This document shows, in pieces, positions 18,904 through 27,964 of a stretch of DNA of 48,886 nt. The stretch is from Chloroflexota bacterium (GTDB lineage Bacteria; Chloroflexota; Limnocylindria; Limnocylindrales; CSP1-4). Position 1 is the stretch's first letter; each line of letters opens with the position of its first letter. The position numbers and the translations under genes were made by a program. Below the pieces are notes generated by a model. The model did not search any database. It worked only from the letters and a program-made list of their open reading frames with translations, and was not told where the DNA came from. The stretch spans positions 1 to 48,886 of the forward strand of contig JADDQH010000013.1 of the NCBI GenBank assembly GCA_016781485.1, in the 5' to 3' direction.

Positions 18904-19881
18904 GTGGCAGGGTCTGACCGCAACGGGACGCACGGAACGGGTGGACGTGTCGGGCCCCGTCAGGGCAGCCGCCAGGGGCTTGTCGGTCCATTCACCGGTC
19001 GCCAGATCCTGACCGCCCTCGCGGTAGTCGGCATCGTCGCGCTCTTCCTCGTCGCCGTCACCACTCCACTCGGCGACACTTCCACCCGTCCTTCGCCACA
19101 GCCGCAGGCGACGCCGTACCTCGTGGGTGAGCCGACGGAAGGATTGCAGCCCGGCCAGCGTGCACCGGAGCTCCAGGGCGAGACGCCGGACGGCCAGACG
19201 GTCGGGCTGGTCGACCTGGACGGCCGGCCGATCCGTCTCGCCGACCTGCGCGGCCGACCCGTCTGGATCAACTTCTGGGCGTCCTGGTGCCCGCCCTGCC
19301 AGACGGAGACGCCCGTCCTGCGCGATGCGTACGAACGCCATCGAGACGAAGGGCTGGCGCTGGTCGCGATCAGCGTGCAGGAGACGTCGCCCGAGGATGT
19401 CCGCCGGTACGTGGAGCAGTACGGGTTGAGCTACCAGGTCGGCTTCGACGCGACGTCGGCGGTGTTCAAGCGCTATCAGGCGTTCGCCCTGCCCACGCAG
19501 GTGTTCATCGACCGGGACGGCATCGTGCGGCAGGTCGTGAACGGGCCGCTGACGCGCGAGCAGGCGGAGGAGATCCTCGCCGGGATCATCAGCCGTCCCA
19601 GGCGGACGATGGTGGGACGGCCGCTGCGGGTGACTGACCGCGCCGCCGTGGATCCGAGGGGGAGCGGCCTCTCGCGGCTCCTCGCCATCGGGGTCTTCCT
19701 CGCCCGCTGCGGCGCGCTTCCTCCTCCGGACCGACCCGCGACGGGTGCAGTCGCTGTCGGCGCCCCGGCTACCATCTTCGACGACAGCGGCCCGCTCGCC
19801 CGGATCACTGTCGAGGAGATCCAGCCGCGCAGGAACCCGTGCTGCCACTCCGTCCCGACTCGCGCTATTTCGCGGTCCTGA
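18904..19881 (+). CDS. TlpA/ResA-like thiol-disulfide oxidoreductase with an apparently frame-shifted C-terminal extension
   Basis: VWINFWASWCPPCQTETPVLRDAYERH (WCPPC), ALPTQVFIDRDGIV; the C-terminal 90 aa look like a second, separate domain (see finding). Confidence 0.85.
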   Translation: MAGSDRNGTHGTGGRVGPRQGSRQGLVGPFTGRQILTALAVVGIVALFLVAVTTPLGDTSTRPSPQPQATPYLVGEPTEGLQPGQRAPELQGETPDGQTVGLVDLDGRPIRLADLRGRPVWINFWASWCPPCQTETPVLRDAYERHRDEGLALVAISVQETSPEDVRRYVEQYGLSYQVGFDATSAVFKRYQAFALPTQVFIDRDGIVRQVVNGPLTREQAEEILAGIISRPRRTMVGRPLRVTDRAAVDPRGSGLSRLLAIGVFLARCGALPPPDRPATGAVAVGAPATIFDDSGPLARITVEEIQPRRNPCCHSVPTRAISRS

Positions 19882-20302
19882 TCCGTTACGAGTTCGTTCG
19901 GGAGCCGGACGAGGATCTCGCATGGGGAATCACCGACTGGGCCGCCCGCGTCGACGGCGCGCCGGCCGACGGCTTCGTCCACCGGCCGCGCCCGGGTCTC
20001 CAGCCGCACCTGGGAGCGTGGCGTGGACGCGCGACGGACGGACGACGGGAAGGGTGGGTGGTCGCCGAGCTTCCCGCAGGTGCCGTCTCCCTCGACCTCG
20101 CTTACTGGCCCACGGAGGTCGACGGCCGCCGGGCAGCGCACCCCCAGTTCTGGGTACGTGTAGCGGGATCCTGAGGTGCACGCCGAACGCGTGGCAGGCG
20201 GCCGCGCGTGGCGCTGGCGACGACTCGACGACTCGCGGGCTACGCGCGCGACGCCGTCCGACGTCCGCGCGTCGCAGGGAGCGCGCTCTGGTGCAGCGCG
20301 GG

Positions 20303-21163
20303 TCAGACCAGTGGCTCGAAGCGGAAGCGGTCGCGGTCGGCGGCCAGGCGGCCGACCGGGCGACGAGGCTCGTGCGACAGCACGACCGTCCAGCGTTCCT
20401 CCGCGGCGCGCCTGAACAGCGACGCCTTCACCTCGACGCTCGTCAATGGGAAGTCGTCGAAGCTGGGCACCCACCTCGGATTCGCGCTCCACGGGCGCAT
20501 GCACAGGTCGCCGAAGAAGCCGACCGACCCCGTCGGGCCGCGGACGACGATCGCCTGATGCCCGCCCGAGTGGCCCCCGGTCCGCACCACCTCCACCCCC
20601 GGCAGCACTTCCGTCGAGCCGTCCACCGCGTCCTCGAGGCCCCAACCCTCGATCAGGCGCAGCTCTTCCTGCTCGTACGACGCCTGCAGTCTCGGGTTCG
20701 AGCCGAGCGCGAACTCCCACTCGCCGCGCTGCGCGACGAAGCGGGCACGAGGAAAAGCGCGCGATCCGTCCGCGAGCAGAAGACCACCGGCATGGTCGAA
20801 GTGGAGATGGCTGACGGCGACGACATCTACGGTCCCGGGGTCGAAGCCGGCATCGCGGAGCGCCGGGACGATCGGATGGCCTTGAACGCCGCGCTGGACC
20901 CGCCGGCGCTCCTCCATCCGCTCGCCGACCCCGGTCTCGACGAGCACACGACCTGAGGGGGTCTCCACCAGCAGACAGTTGAGCGCCTGCGTCAGCGTCC
21001 AATCTTCGTGGATCTCGTCGGCGACGAGGCGATCCCAGAGGATCCTCGGGACCGGTCCGAAGACCGTGCCGGCGTCGGATGTGAACGACCCCGCCTGGAC
21101 GAGCGCGACGCGGACGCCGCCCCCGAGCTCCGTCCTCCAGTCGACCGTGTCGGTGATCGCCAC
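20303..21163 (-). CDS. MBL-fold metallo-hydrolase (lactonase-like)
   Basis: VAVSHLHFDHAGGLL, VLVETGVGERM, VVRTGGHSGGHQAI. Confidence 0.9.
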   Translation of the reverse strand: MAITDTVDWRTELGGGVRVALVQAGSFTSDAGTVFGPVPRILWDRLVADEIHEDWTLTQALNCLLVETPSGRVLVETGVGERMEERRRVQRGVQGHPIVPALRDAGFDPGTVDVVAVSHLHFDHAGGLLLADGSRAFPRARFVAQRGEWEFALGSNPRLQASYEQEELRLIEGWGLEDAVDGSTEVLPGVEVVRTGGHSGGHQAIVVRGPTGSVGFFGDLCMRPWSANPRWVPSFDDFPLTSVEVKASLFRRAAEERWTVVLSHEPRRPVGRLAADRDRFRFEPLV

Positions 21164-21207
21164 GTCGGTCCCCTACACGCGCGACCTGCCGCGACGCGGA
21201 CGAGTCG

Positions 21208-22842
21208 TCACGAGCGGCGGGGCCCGCCTTTGGCGGGGCGACGGGTGCCGTCGAAGTCGCGGTAGTAGGCCGAGGCAGTGGGACTGGACTGGCCCTGGTA
21301 CTTCGAGCCGAGCTCCTTCGAGCCGTACGGCCGCTCGACGGGGCTCGTCATCCGGAAGAAGCTGATCTGCCCGATCTTCATGCCCCGGTAGAGCGCGATC
21401 GGCAGCTTCGCGACGTTGGAGAGCTCGAGCGTCAGGTTGCCCTTCCAACCCGGGTCGACGTACCCGGCCGTCGAGTGGATGAGCAGACCCAGGCGGCCGA
21501 GCGAGCTGTTGTGTGTCGGGATGAACGATCGTGAGACGAGGAACAGCCCCCGCGGTGACGCCACCTCGATGCATCGGACGGGAACCGAGGCGACCGGACG
21601 GACGATGTCGATCGCGCGGAACCGAGGGAAGCGACCGCCGGCGGCCTTCTGGCGAGCGAGCTTGCTCGGAAGGCGGAAGACCGGTCGGTCGGGCGTGAAC
21701 TTCACGCTGTACTTCGGTGCGCGGTCCACGCCGTTCGTCATCGCCCGCCCGGTGGACTTCACAGCCCCGAAGCCGAGGCTCGCGGCGAGCTCCACGACTC
21801 CGTCAGCGACGGCGGCACTCGTGCTCGTGAACTCGCAACGTCCGACTCCATCCACCAACCCGTCGGTGTCCATCAGTCCCTGCAGGAGCGCCAGCCGCTG
21901 ACCGACGCCGGCCTGCAGGTACGCAGGCGGAACGAACTTCCCGTCCATCAACCCAAGCTCCCGGAGCTGACTCGAGAGCGACGCGTTGCCAGCGTAGCGG
22001 CCGGTGTCGGCGTCGCGTGCCCAGCCCGGCCCCCCGATGCGGTAGCGGTGCGGCGCGTACCCGACCGCCTTCACGGCGTAGCTCTCACCGCTCACCTGCG
22101 CCAGGATCTCCGTGTCGCAGCACGTCATCTCGGCCTTCGTCCCGGTCCCGTCGCCCAGCCACGCGCCGAGCGTATAGGGCTCTATCGGCAGGTCGGCCCG
22201 GGCTGGGTACTCGACCGGGCCCGCAAGCGGAACGTAATGATCCGGTTCGCCGCGGACCCTCAGGCTCCTCGCGATCTCGTCGGTCGTCCGGACCGTGAGC
22301 CGGCCGAAGCGTCGCCCGTTCTTCTCGACGGTCGCCCACTTGTGCGCGGCGTCTGCCACCACGCGTGTCCCATCGGCGAACACGAGCTCCCTGCACGGGC
22401 GGTTCGACATGGGCGGGGTGACCGCCGTCACGGTCGTGGGAGCGCCGGTTTCGTCGAATACCTCGTCCCCCGGCTCGAGCTCCCCCATCGTCCGCCAGCC
22501 GGTCGGGGTCGGCACCGGAGTGTCGAGGGCGAGGGCCTTCCCTTCCAAGCGCGCGACGAGGTCATCGGGCAGCTCCACCCACTCCAGCGTCTGACCGAGC
22601 ACGAACTCGCCCGGGTGAAGGATGAAGGGGTCGTCGTCCTGGATCGTCACGAGCTCGGTCAGGTCCGGCTGCGGCGTTCGCACGTCGATATACGGATAGC
22701 GGTTGTTGTGGAAGACGCGGAAGTCGGCGTCGAGGTGGAGGTCCACGGACGACGGCTGCAGGCACGAGGGATCGTACGGGTCGATCCGGATCCGCCCGGC
22801 CTGCAGCAGGGTGCGGATGTCGCGGTCGGCGAGGACGGCCAT
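21208..22842 (-). CDS. dcd: dCTP deaminase precursor interrupted by an intein (predicted spliced product 201 aa)
   Basis: N-extein ...LPDDLVARLEGK and C-extein SSLGRLGLLIHSTAGYVDPGWKGNLTLELSNVAKLPIALYRGMKIGQISFFRM...PYGSKELGSKYQGQ rebuild a contiguous Dcd once 343 aa are removed. Confidence 0.95.
   Translation of the reverse strand: MAVLADRDIRTLLQAGRIRIDPYDPSCLQPSSVDLHLDADFRVFHNNRYPYIDVRTPQPDLTELVTIQDDDPFILHPGEFVLGQTLEWVELPDDLVARLEGKALALDTPVPTPTGWRTMGELEPGDEVFDETGAPTTVTAVTPPMSNRPCRELVFADGTRVVADAAHKWATVEKNGRRFGRLTVRTTDEIARSLRVRGEPDHYVPLAGPVEYPARADLPIEPYTLGAWLGDGTGTKAEMTCCDTEILAQVSGESYAVKAVGYAPHRYRIGGPGWARDADTGRYAGNASLSSQLRELGLMDGKFVPPAYLQAGVGQRLALLQGLMDTDGLVDGVGRCEFTSTSAAVADGVVELAASLGFGAVKSTGRAMTNGVDRAPKYSVKFTPDRPVFRLPSKLARQKAAGGRFPRFRAIDIVRPVASVPVRCIEVASPRGLFLVSRSFIPTHNSSLGRLGLLIHSTAGYVDPGWKGNLTLELSNVAKLPIALYRGMKIGQISFFRMTSPVERPYGSKELGSKYQGQSSPTASAYYRDFDGTRRPAKGGPRRS
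21508..22536 (-). mobile_element. Intein with LAGLIDADG homing endonuclease; class 3-type WCT signature; Ala1...Asn343/Ser+1
   Basis: Block A ALALDTPVPTPTGWRTMGELEPGDEVFDE; block B VFADGTRVVADAAHKW (W67); endonuclease motifs YTLGAWLGDGTG and LALLQGLMDTDG; block F VRCIEVASPRGLFLVS (C322); block G SFIPTHN/S (T341, N343). Confidence 0.95.
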
Positions 22843-23411
22843 CAGCGCGCGCGCCCGGACGTGGCGGCGAGCCGACGGCGGCGCCGGAGAGGGACGGGAG
22901 CGGCGATCGGCTCGTCGAGTTCGAGCGGCAGCGCCGTCTGGCCGGGCGCCTCGTCAGCCCGCTGTGCGTAGAGCGTGTCCACCTCTCGCTTGAGCTGCTC
23001 GATGTCTTCGAAGCTCTGGTGGACGCTCGCGAACCGGATGTAGCCGATCTGGTCGAGCTGGCGCAACCGCTCCATCGCGCGCTCGCCGATGAGGCTCGAG
23101 GGCACCTCGTTCAGGCCCTGCCCACGGAGCTCCGCTTCGATCGCGTCGGCCGCTTCCTCTGCGGCTCCTGGAGCGACGGGGCGTCGAGTGAGCGCTTTCC
23201 GGAATCCTGCTGCCACCTTGTCGCGGTCGAAGTCCTCGCGACGCCCGTCGCGCTTGACCACGACCAAGCGCGCCGCCTCGATCCGTTCGTACGTCGTGAA
23301 GCGCGTGCTGCACGCGGGGCAGTCGCGGCGACGACGGATCGTCCACCCGTCGTCGAGATCGCGTGAGTCGATGACGCGGGTGTCGAGGTGACCGCAGTTC
23401 GGGCAGCGCAC
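22842..23411 (-). CDS. nrdR: Transcriptional repressor NrdR
   Basis: MRCPNCGHLDTRVIDSRDLDDGWTIRRRRDCPACSTRFTTYERIE Zn-ribbon plus ATP-cone; stop overlaps the dcd start (TGATG). Confidence 0.97.
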   Translation of the reverse strand: MRCPNCGHLDTRVIDSRDLDDGWTIRRRRDCPACSTRFTTYERIEAARLVVVKRDGRREDFDRDKVAAGFRKALTRRPVAPGAAEEAADAIEAELRGQGLNEVPSSLIGERAMERLRQLDQIGYIRFASVHQSFEDIEQLKREVDTLYAQRADEAPGQTALPLELDEPIAAPVPLRRRRRLAATSGRAR

Positions 23412-23476
23412 GTCTATCCGCTCCCTCCAGCCCTACGACTTGTGGTCTACGGCCAGCGTACCACCAGATAGCAGGG

Positions 23477-24703
23477 TCAGAAGACCTGAGGACACCACGG
23501 TGCGACATCCGTCCGGAAGAGGTCGTCGGCCCGCTTCAGCCCGGCCGCCGAACATTCGACGACGCGGCCGGCGGCCGCTAGCTGCCCGAACGTGAACCCA
23601 CCCAGGTAGACCGCCGCGAGGTCGGTGATATCGGCGAGAAGATCGGCGCGCACGTCCGTTCTCTCGACCCGCACGCCATCCTCGTCCGCCTCGAGCTTCC
23701 ACCGTCCGTCGTTCCAGGGACAGAATCCGTCCGCGATCTGGAGCACGAGGGATCCGTGCCCCCGGTACGACCGGGCTCCTAGGGCCGCGGGGAGATCGAC
23801 GATCCGGAGCCACAGCGCGTCCCCGAGCCTGAAGCCGAGCCTGCGAGGTTCGGCGAGCAGGAGCAGCAACGGGTGATCGGGCTCGAGCCGGGGTGCCGTG
23901 ATCGTGTGGACCAGGTCGACGTCGAAGACGAACCGCCACGTCTCGCGCAAGGCGCGGGTCGTCCCCGCGATCAGTTCGATGACCTGGAGGCGGCTCTTCG
24001 AGCCCGCTGCATCCCATTCGTGGTGGATGCGGTACATCACGTAGGCTTCGGTCTTCCCGTCGACCTCGTGGACGGCGTAGTACTTGGGGCCCGCTCCGTG
24101 ACGCCGTGATTCCGGATCGGCGAGGATCTCGAGTTCCCACCACGGCTCCGGTCGGGCGAAGAAGCCCGGGCGCTGCACGCGGACGCGGTCGTAGACGGCC
24201 GGGAACAGCCGCGAGGCCTCGTCTCGCGAGATGAGCCGGAGCCGCCCCTCGCGTTCGACGGGCACGCGGTACGCCGTCCTCGCGCGCTCGACCTCTATGG
24301 AGCCCGCGAGCGACGCCAGCCCGTACCCGAATCGCTGATAGATGCTGCCCTCGGACGCCCAGAGGATCGCCACGGGTTCGGCACGCTGGCGGGCGTCGTC
24401 GAGCTGACGCCGCATGAGCTGCGTCAGGATCCCGCGGCGTCTGTGGGTGGGGATGACGCCGACAGCGGTGACGCCCGCGGCGGGCACCTCGCCGCCGGGG
24501 ATCGTCAGGCGGAACGGGAAGACGCCGCCGCCGCCCACGAGCGCATCGCCATCCCAGGCGCCGAACAACCGGTCGCCGACGGGCAACTGCTCGAAGATCG
24601 CAAATTCCTCTTCGTGCAGCTCCTCGCCGAACGCGGCGAAGACGACCTCCCCCCACCGGCGCCGCTCGAAGTCAGCCGGCAGCGCGCGCACCTCGATCGT
24701 CAC
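23477..24703 (-). CDS. GNAT family N-acetyltransferase, Eis-like
   Basis: AAGVTAVGVIPTHRRRGILTQLMRRQL, SEGSIYQRFGYGLAS, C-terminal sterol-carrier-like region. Confidence 0.88.
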   Translation of the reverse strand: MTIEVRALPADFERRRWGEVVFAAFGEELHEEEFAIFEQLPVGDRLFGAWDGDALVGGGGVFPFRLTIPGGEVPAAGVTAVGVIPTHRRRGILTQLMRRQLDDARQRAEPVAILWASEGSIYQRFGYGLASLAGSIEVERARTAYRVPVEREGRLRLISRDEASRLFPAVYDRVRVQRPGFFARPEPWWELEILADPESRRHGAGPKYYAVHEVDGKTEAYVMYRIHHEWDAAGSKSRLQVIELIAGTTRALRETWRFVFDVDLVHTITAPRLEPDHPLLLLLAEPRRLGFRLGDALWLRIVDLPAALGARSYRGHGSLVLQIADGFCPWNDGRWKLEADEDGVRVERTDVRADLLADITDLAAVYLGGFTFGQLAAAGRVVECSAAGLKRADDLFRTDVAPWCPQVF

Positions 24704-24754
24704 CAGCCCCTCCTTTCGGTCGTCGGGTCGTCGGCGCGTCGGGTCGTCGACGCC

Positions 24755-25750
24755 TCAGGCCGGTGTCTGGCCGTTTCCGCGCCGTGCGCGGATCGCCTCG
24801 GTGAGCCGCGGAAGGATCTCGAACAGGTCACCGACGACGACCAGGTCCGCGAACTCGGCGATGGGCGCGTCGGGATCCTTGTTGATGGCTACGATGGTGC
24901 CCGCCGTCTGGACGCCGACCTTGTGCTGGATGGCGCCGCTGATCCCGGCCGCGATGTACAGCGCGGGCTTCACGACCTTGCCGGTCTGCCCGATCTGCTG
25001 GGCGTACCCTACCCACCCAGCGTCCACGGCTGCCCGAGTCGCCCCCACAGCGCCCCCGAGCGCCTGAGCAAGCTCCTCGACCTGCCGGAAACCGTCGGGG
25101 CCGCCGACGCCGCGGCCGCCTGCGACGATCACGCGCGCCTCCTCGATCGGGGTACCCCCGCGCTCTTCGTCCACCCGGTCCGTCACGCGCACTGGCGGGA
25201 GTTCGGCGGAGACTTCGACCTGGACGGACCCGACGCGCCCTGGCGTCGCGGCCTCCTGCGCGACGACCGACGCCGGACGGACCAGGAGGACACCGCGAGG
25301 TTGCGTGAAGCTGCTGTGGGTCACGAGGCGACCTCCGAACGTGCTCATCTCCACCGTCGGGCCATCGCCGTCCCACGCGACCGACGATCCATTGGCGAGG
25401 ATGGGCAGCTCCAGCAGACCGAGCAACAGTCCGGCGAGATCCTTGCCGTCCGTGGACGCTGCCACGAGCAGGTAGTCGGGCTCGCGGTCGGCGACCATGG
25501 CCGCGAGTCTGGGCGCCACCACGGACGCGACCGGCTGCTCCATGACCTGGGCGGCCTCGACCGCGAGGACGTCGGGACCGTATGCGGCGACCTGTGCCGC
25601 CGCGTCCGTGGCACCGGCACCGATCAGGACGGTCGCCGCGTCGCGTCCCGTCTGTTCCGCGAGGGTGCGGGCGAGCGTCGCCAGCTCGAGGGTCACGCGC
25701 GTCGGCCGCCCGTCCGCGAGCTCGCCGACCGCCCAGATGCCGTTCGCCAT
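24755..25750 (-). CDS. etfA: Electron transfer flavoprotein subunit alpha
   Basis: VIVAGGRGVGGPDGFRQVEELAQALGGAVGATRAAVDAGW ... GQTGKVVKPALYIAAGISGAIQHKVGVQ ... IVAINKDPDAPIAEFADLVVVGDLFEILP. Confidence 0.95.
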   Translation of the reverse strand: MANGIWAVGELADGRPTRVTLELATLARTLAEQTGRDAATVLIGAGATDAAAQVAAYGPDVLAVEAAQVMEQPVASVVAPRLAAMVADREPDYLLVAASTDGKDLAGLLLGLLELPILANGSSVAWDGDGPTVEMSTFGGRLVTHSSFTQPRGVLLVRPASVVAQEAATPGRVGSVQVEVSAELPPVRVTDRVDEERGGTPIEEARVIVAGGRGVGGPDGFRQVEELAQALGGAVGATRAAVDAGWVGYAQQIGQTGKVVKPALYIAAGISGAIQHKVGVQTAGTIVAINKDPDAPIAEFADLVVVGDLFEILPRLTEAIRARRGNGQTPA

Positions 25751-25763
25751 CAGCTCGACCGGT

Positions 25764-26543
25764 TCATATCAACCGCCGTGCGGCAAGCAGGTCGATGACC
25801 TGCGCCACCGCGGTCTCCGGCGCTTCCCTGATGATCGTCGCGCCCGCTCGTTGTGCGGGCGGTTCCGCGCGCAGGACCCGCGTCGTGGCCGCGCCCGCGC
25901 CGACACTCCGCGCGTCGAGCCCGAGGTCAGCAAGCGTCCACGTGCGGATCTCCTTGTTCCGAGCCTGCATGATCCCTCGGAGCGACGGGTAGCGCGGCTC
26001 GCCGAGCACCTGTGTCCCCATCACGAGGGCCGGCATCGGTGCCTCGAGGACGTCGTATCCGCCGGGGCGGAGGCGTCGGATGGTCACGGTCCGGCCGTCG
26101 GGCGCGGGTTCGATCCGAGACGCGTAGGACAGGTACGGGAGACCGAGCCGCGCGGCGAGCGCCGGTGCGATGACGCCTCCCTGGCCGTCGGAGGTGTCCG
26201 CGCCCGCGAACACGAGGTCGTACTCGAGGCGCCGGAGTGCAGCTTCCAGGACACGCGCCGTCCCGACGTAACAGGAACCCCTCATCGCCTCGTCCGCGAC
26301 GTGGACGGCGCGCGTGGCGCCCATCGCGAGCGCCTTCCGGAGCGGGTCCATCGCACCGGGCGGCCCCACGCTCAGGAGCGTCACCTCCCCACCGTGCGCC
26401 TCCGTGAGCTTGAGCGCCGCCTCCAGGACGTACTCATCGTTGCCGTTCGCCTCGAGGGCGACGGAACGGTCGGTCCGGAGAGCATCGTCGAGCCGCTCCG
26501 TGCCCACCACTGGCACGGCCTTGAGCAAGACCAGGATCCGCAT
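25764..26543 (-). CDS. etfB: Electron transfer flavoprotein subunit beta
   Basis: MRILVLLKAVPVVGTERLDD, NGNDEYVLEAALKLTEAHGGEVTLLSVG, DLVFAGADTSDGQGGVIAPALAARLGLPYLSY. Confidence 0.93.
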   Translation of the reverse strand: MRILVLLKAVPVVGTERLDDALRTDRSVALEANGNDEYVLEAALKLTEAHGGEVTLLSVGPPGAMDPLRKALAMGATRAVHVADEAMRGSCYVGTARVLEAALRRLEYDLVFAGADTSDGQGGVIAPALAARLGLPYLSYASRIEPAPDGRTVTIRRLRPGGYDVLEAPMPALVMGTQVLGEPRYPSLRGIMQARNKEIRTWTLADLGLDARSVGAGAATTRVLRAEPPAQRAGATIIREAPETAVAQVIDLLAARRLI

Positions 26544-26652
26544 CGGGGGAGAGTCTAGCGGTGCGACCGGCGGGTGTCCGGTGGGTCGGCGCGGGACGCG
26601 CGAGCCCGGCAAGCGCTACGGAGACCAGCACTCTGCGGCATGAGGACCAGGT

Positions 26653-27813
26653 TCAGGTCCCGTTGCTCAGCAGTTCACGGGCGATGATCAAGCGCTGGAT
26701 CTGCTGGGTCCCCTCGTAGAGCTGCGTGATCTTTGCATCTCGCATCATCCGCTCGACCGGGTATTCGGTGATGTAGCCGTAGCCGCCCATCACCTGGACC
26801 GCGTCGGTCGTCACCTTCATCGCCACGTCGCCCGCGAACAGCTTGCACATGGACGCCCAGCGGGCCGCATCGCTCGCGCCCGCATCGATCTCTGCGCACG
26901 CTGCGTACAGCAGCTGGCGGGCGGCCTCCACCTCCGTCGCCATGTCCGCGAGCATCCCGGCGACCATCTGGTGCTGGCCGACCGGCTTCCCGAACTGCTC
27001 CCGCTCCTTCGCGTAGCGCGTCGCCTCGTCGAGTGCCCCCTGGGCGATGCCAACCGCCTGGGCGGCGATCCCGGGGCGGCTCTTCTCGAACGTCTTCATC
27101 GCGATCGACCATCCCGCGCCGACGTCGCCCACCCGGTTCGCGTCCGGCACCTGGGCGTCCTCGAACGCGAGCTCCGCGGTCGGCGACCCCCGGATCCCCA
27201 TCTTGTGCTCCAGCCGACTGGTGCTGAAGCCCGGTGTCTCCCGCTCGACCAGGAAGCAGGTGAGGTGGCGGTGGCGGCGAACGGCTTCGGCCGAAGGGTC
27301 GGTGAGCGCGAACACGGCCACGACGCCGGCCACGTTCCCCTGGCTGATGAAGCGCTTCGATCCGTTGATGACCCAGCAGTCGCCCCGGACCTCTGCGCGC
27401 GTCCGCAGCGAGGCGGCGTCAGACCCCGCGGCCGCCTCCGTCAGCGCGAAGGCAGCCAGTTCCGAGCCGCTCGCGAGTGCCGGCAGCCACCGCTGCTTCT
27501 GTTCCTCGGACCCCGCGATCAGGATCGGGAGCGAACCCAGCTCCTGGACCGCGAGGACCAGACCACTCGTCGCGCACACGCGGCTGATCTCTTCGATCGC
27601 GAGACACACCGGGAGCAGCTCGCCCCCGAGCCCCCCGTACTCCTCCGGGAACGGGAGCGCCAGGATGTCGTGCTTCGCCAGCAGCTCGACGACGTCCCAC
27701 GGGAACTCGCCGGTGCGGTCGATCTCTGCCGCCCTCGGCGCGATCTTCTCGTCCGCCAGCTCCCGCACGGCGTCGCGCAGCGCGCGCTGCTCGTCGGTCA
27801 GGAGCACGGACAT
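26653..27813 (-). CDS. Acyl-CoA dehydrogenase
   Basis: FALTEAAAGSDAASLRT, GNVAGVVAVFALT, QVMGGYGYITEYPVERMMRDAKITQLYEGTQQIQRLIIARELL. Confidence 0.95.
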   Translation of the reverse strand: MSVLLTDEQRALRDAVRELADEKIAPRAAEIDRTGEFPWDVVELLAKHDILALPFPEEYGGLGGELLPVCLAIEEISRVCATSGLVLAVQELGSLPILIAGSEEQKQRWLPALASGSELAAFALTEAAAGSDAASLRTRAEVRGDCWVINGSKRFISQGNVAGVVAVFALTDPSAEAVRRHRHLTCFLVERETPGFSTSRLEHKMGIRGSPTAELAFEDAQVPDANRVGDVGAGWSIAMKTFEKSRPGIAAQAVGIAQGALDEATRYAKEREQFGKPVGQHQMVAGMLADMATEVEAARQLLYAACAEIDAGASDAARWASMCKLFAGDVAMKVTTDAVQVMGGYGYITEYPVERMMRDAKITQLYEGTQQIQRLIIARELLSNGT

Positions 27814-27964
27814 CGCGCAACGAGGGAGGCCACGGCGCGATGCTAACGCACGCCCCGCGAACGACGCCGGCGACCGCAAGACGCGCGATAGACGGGACGC
27901 GCGGGCGTCCGCATCGCGCACTTCGATCCGCGCCGATACTCGCCCACGGGACGAATGGTCGGGC

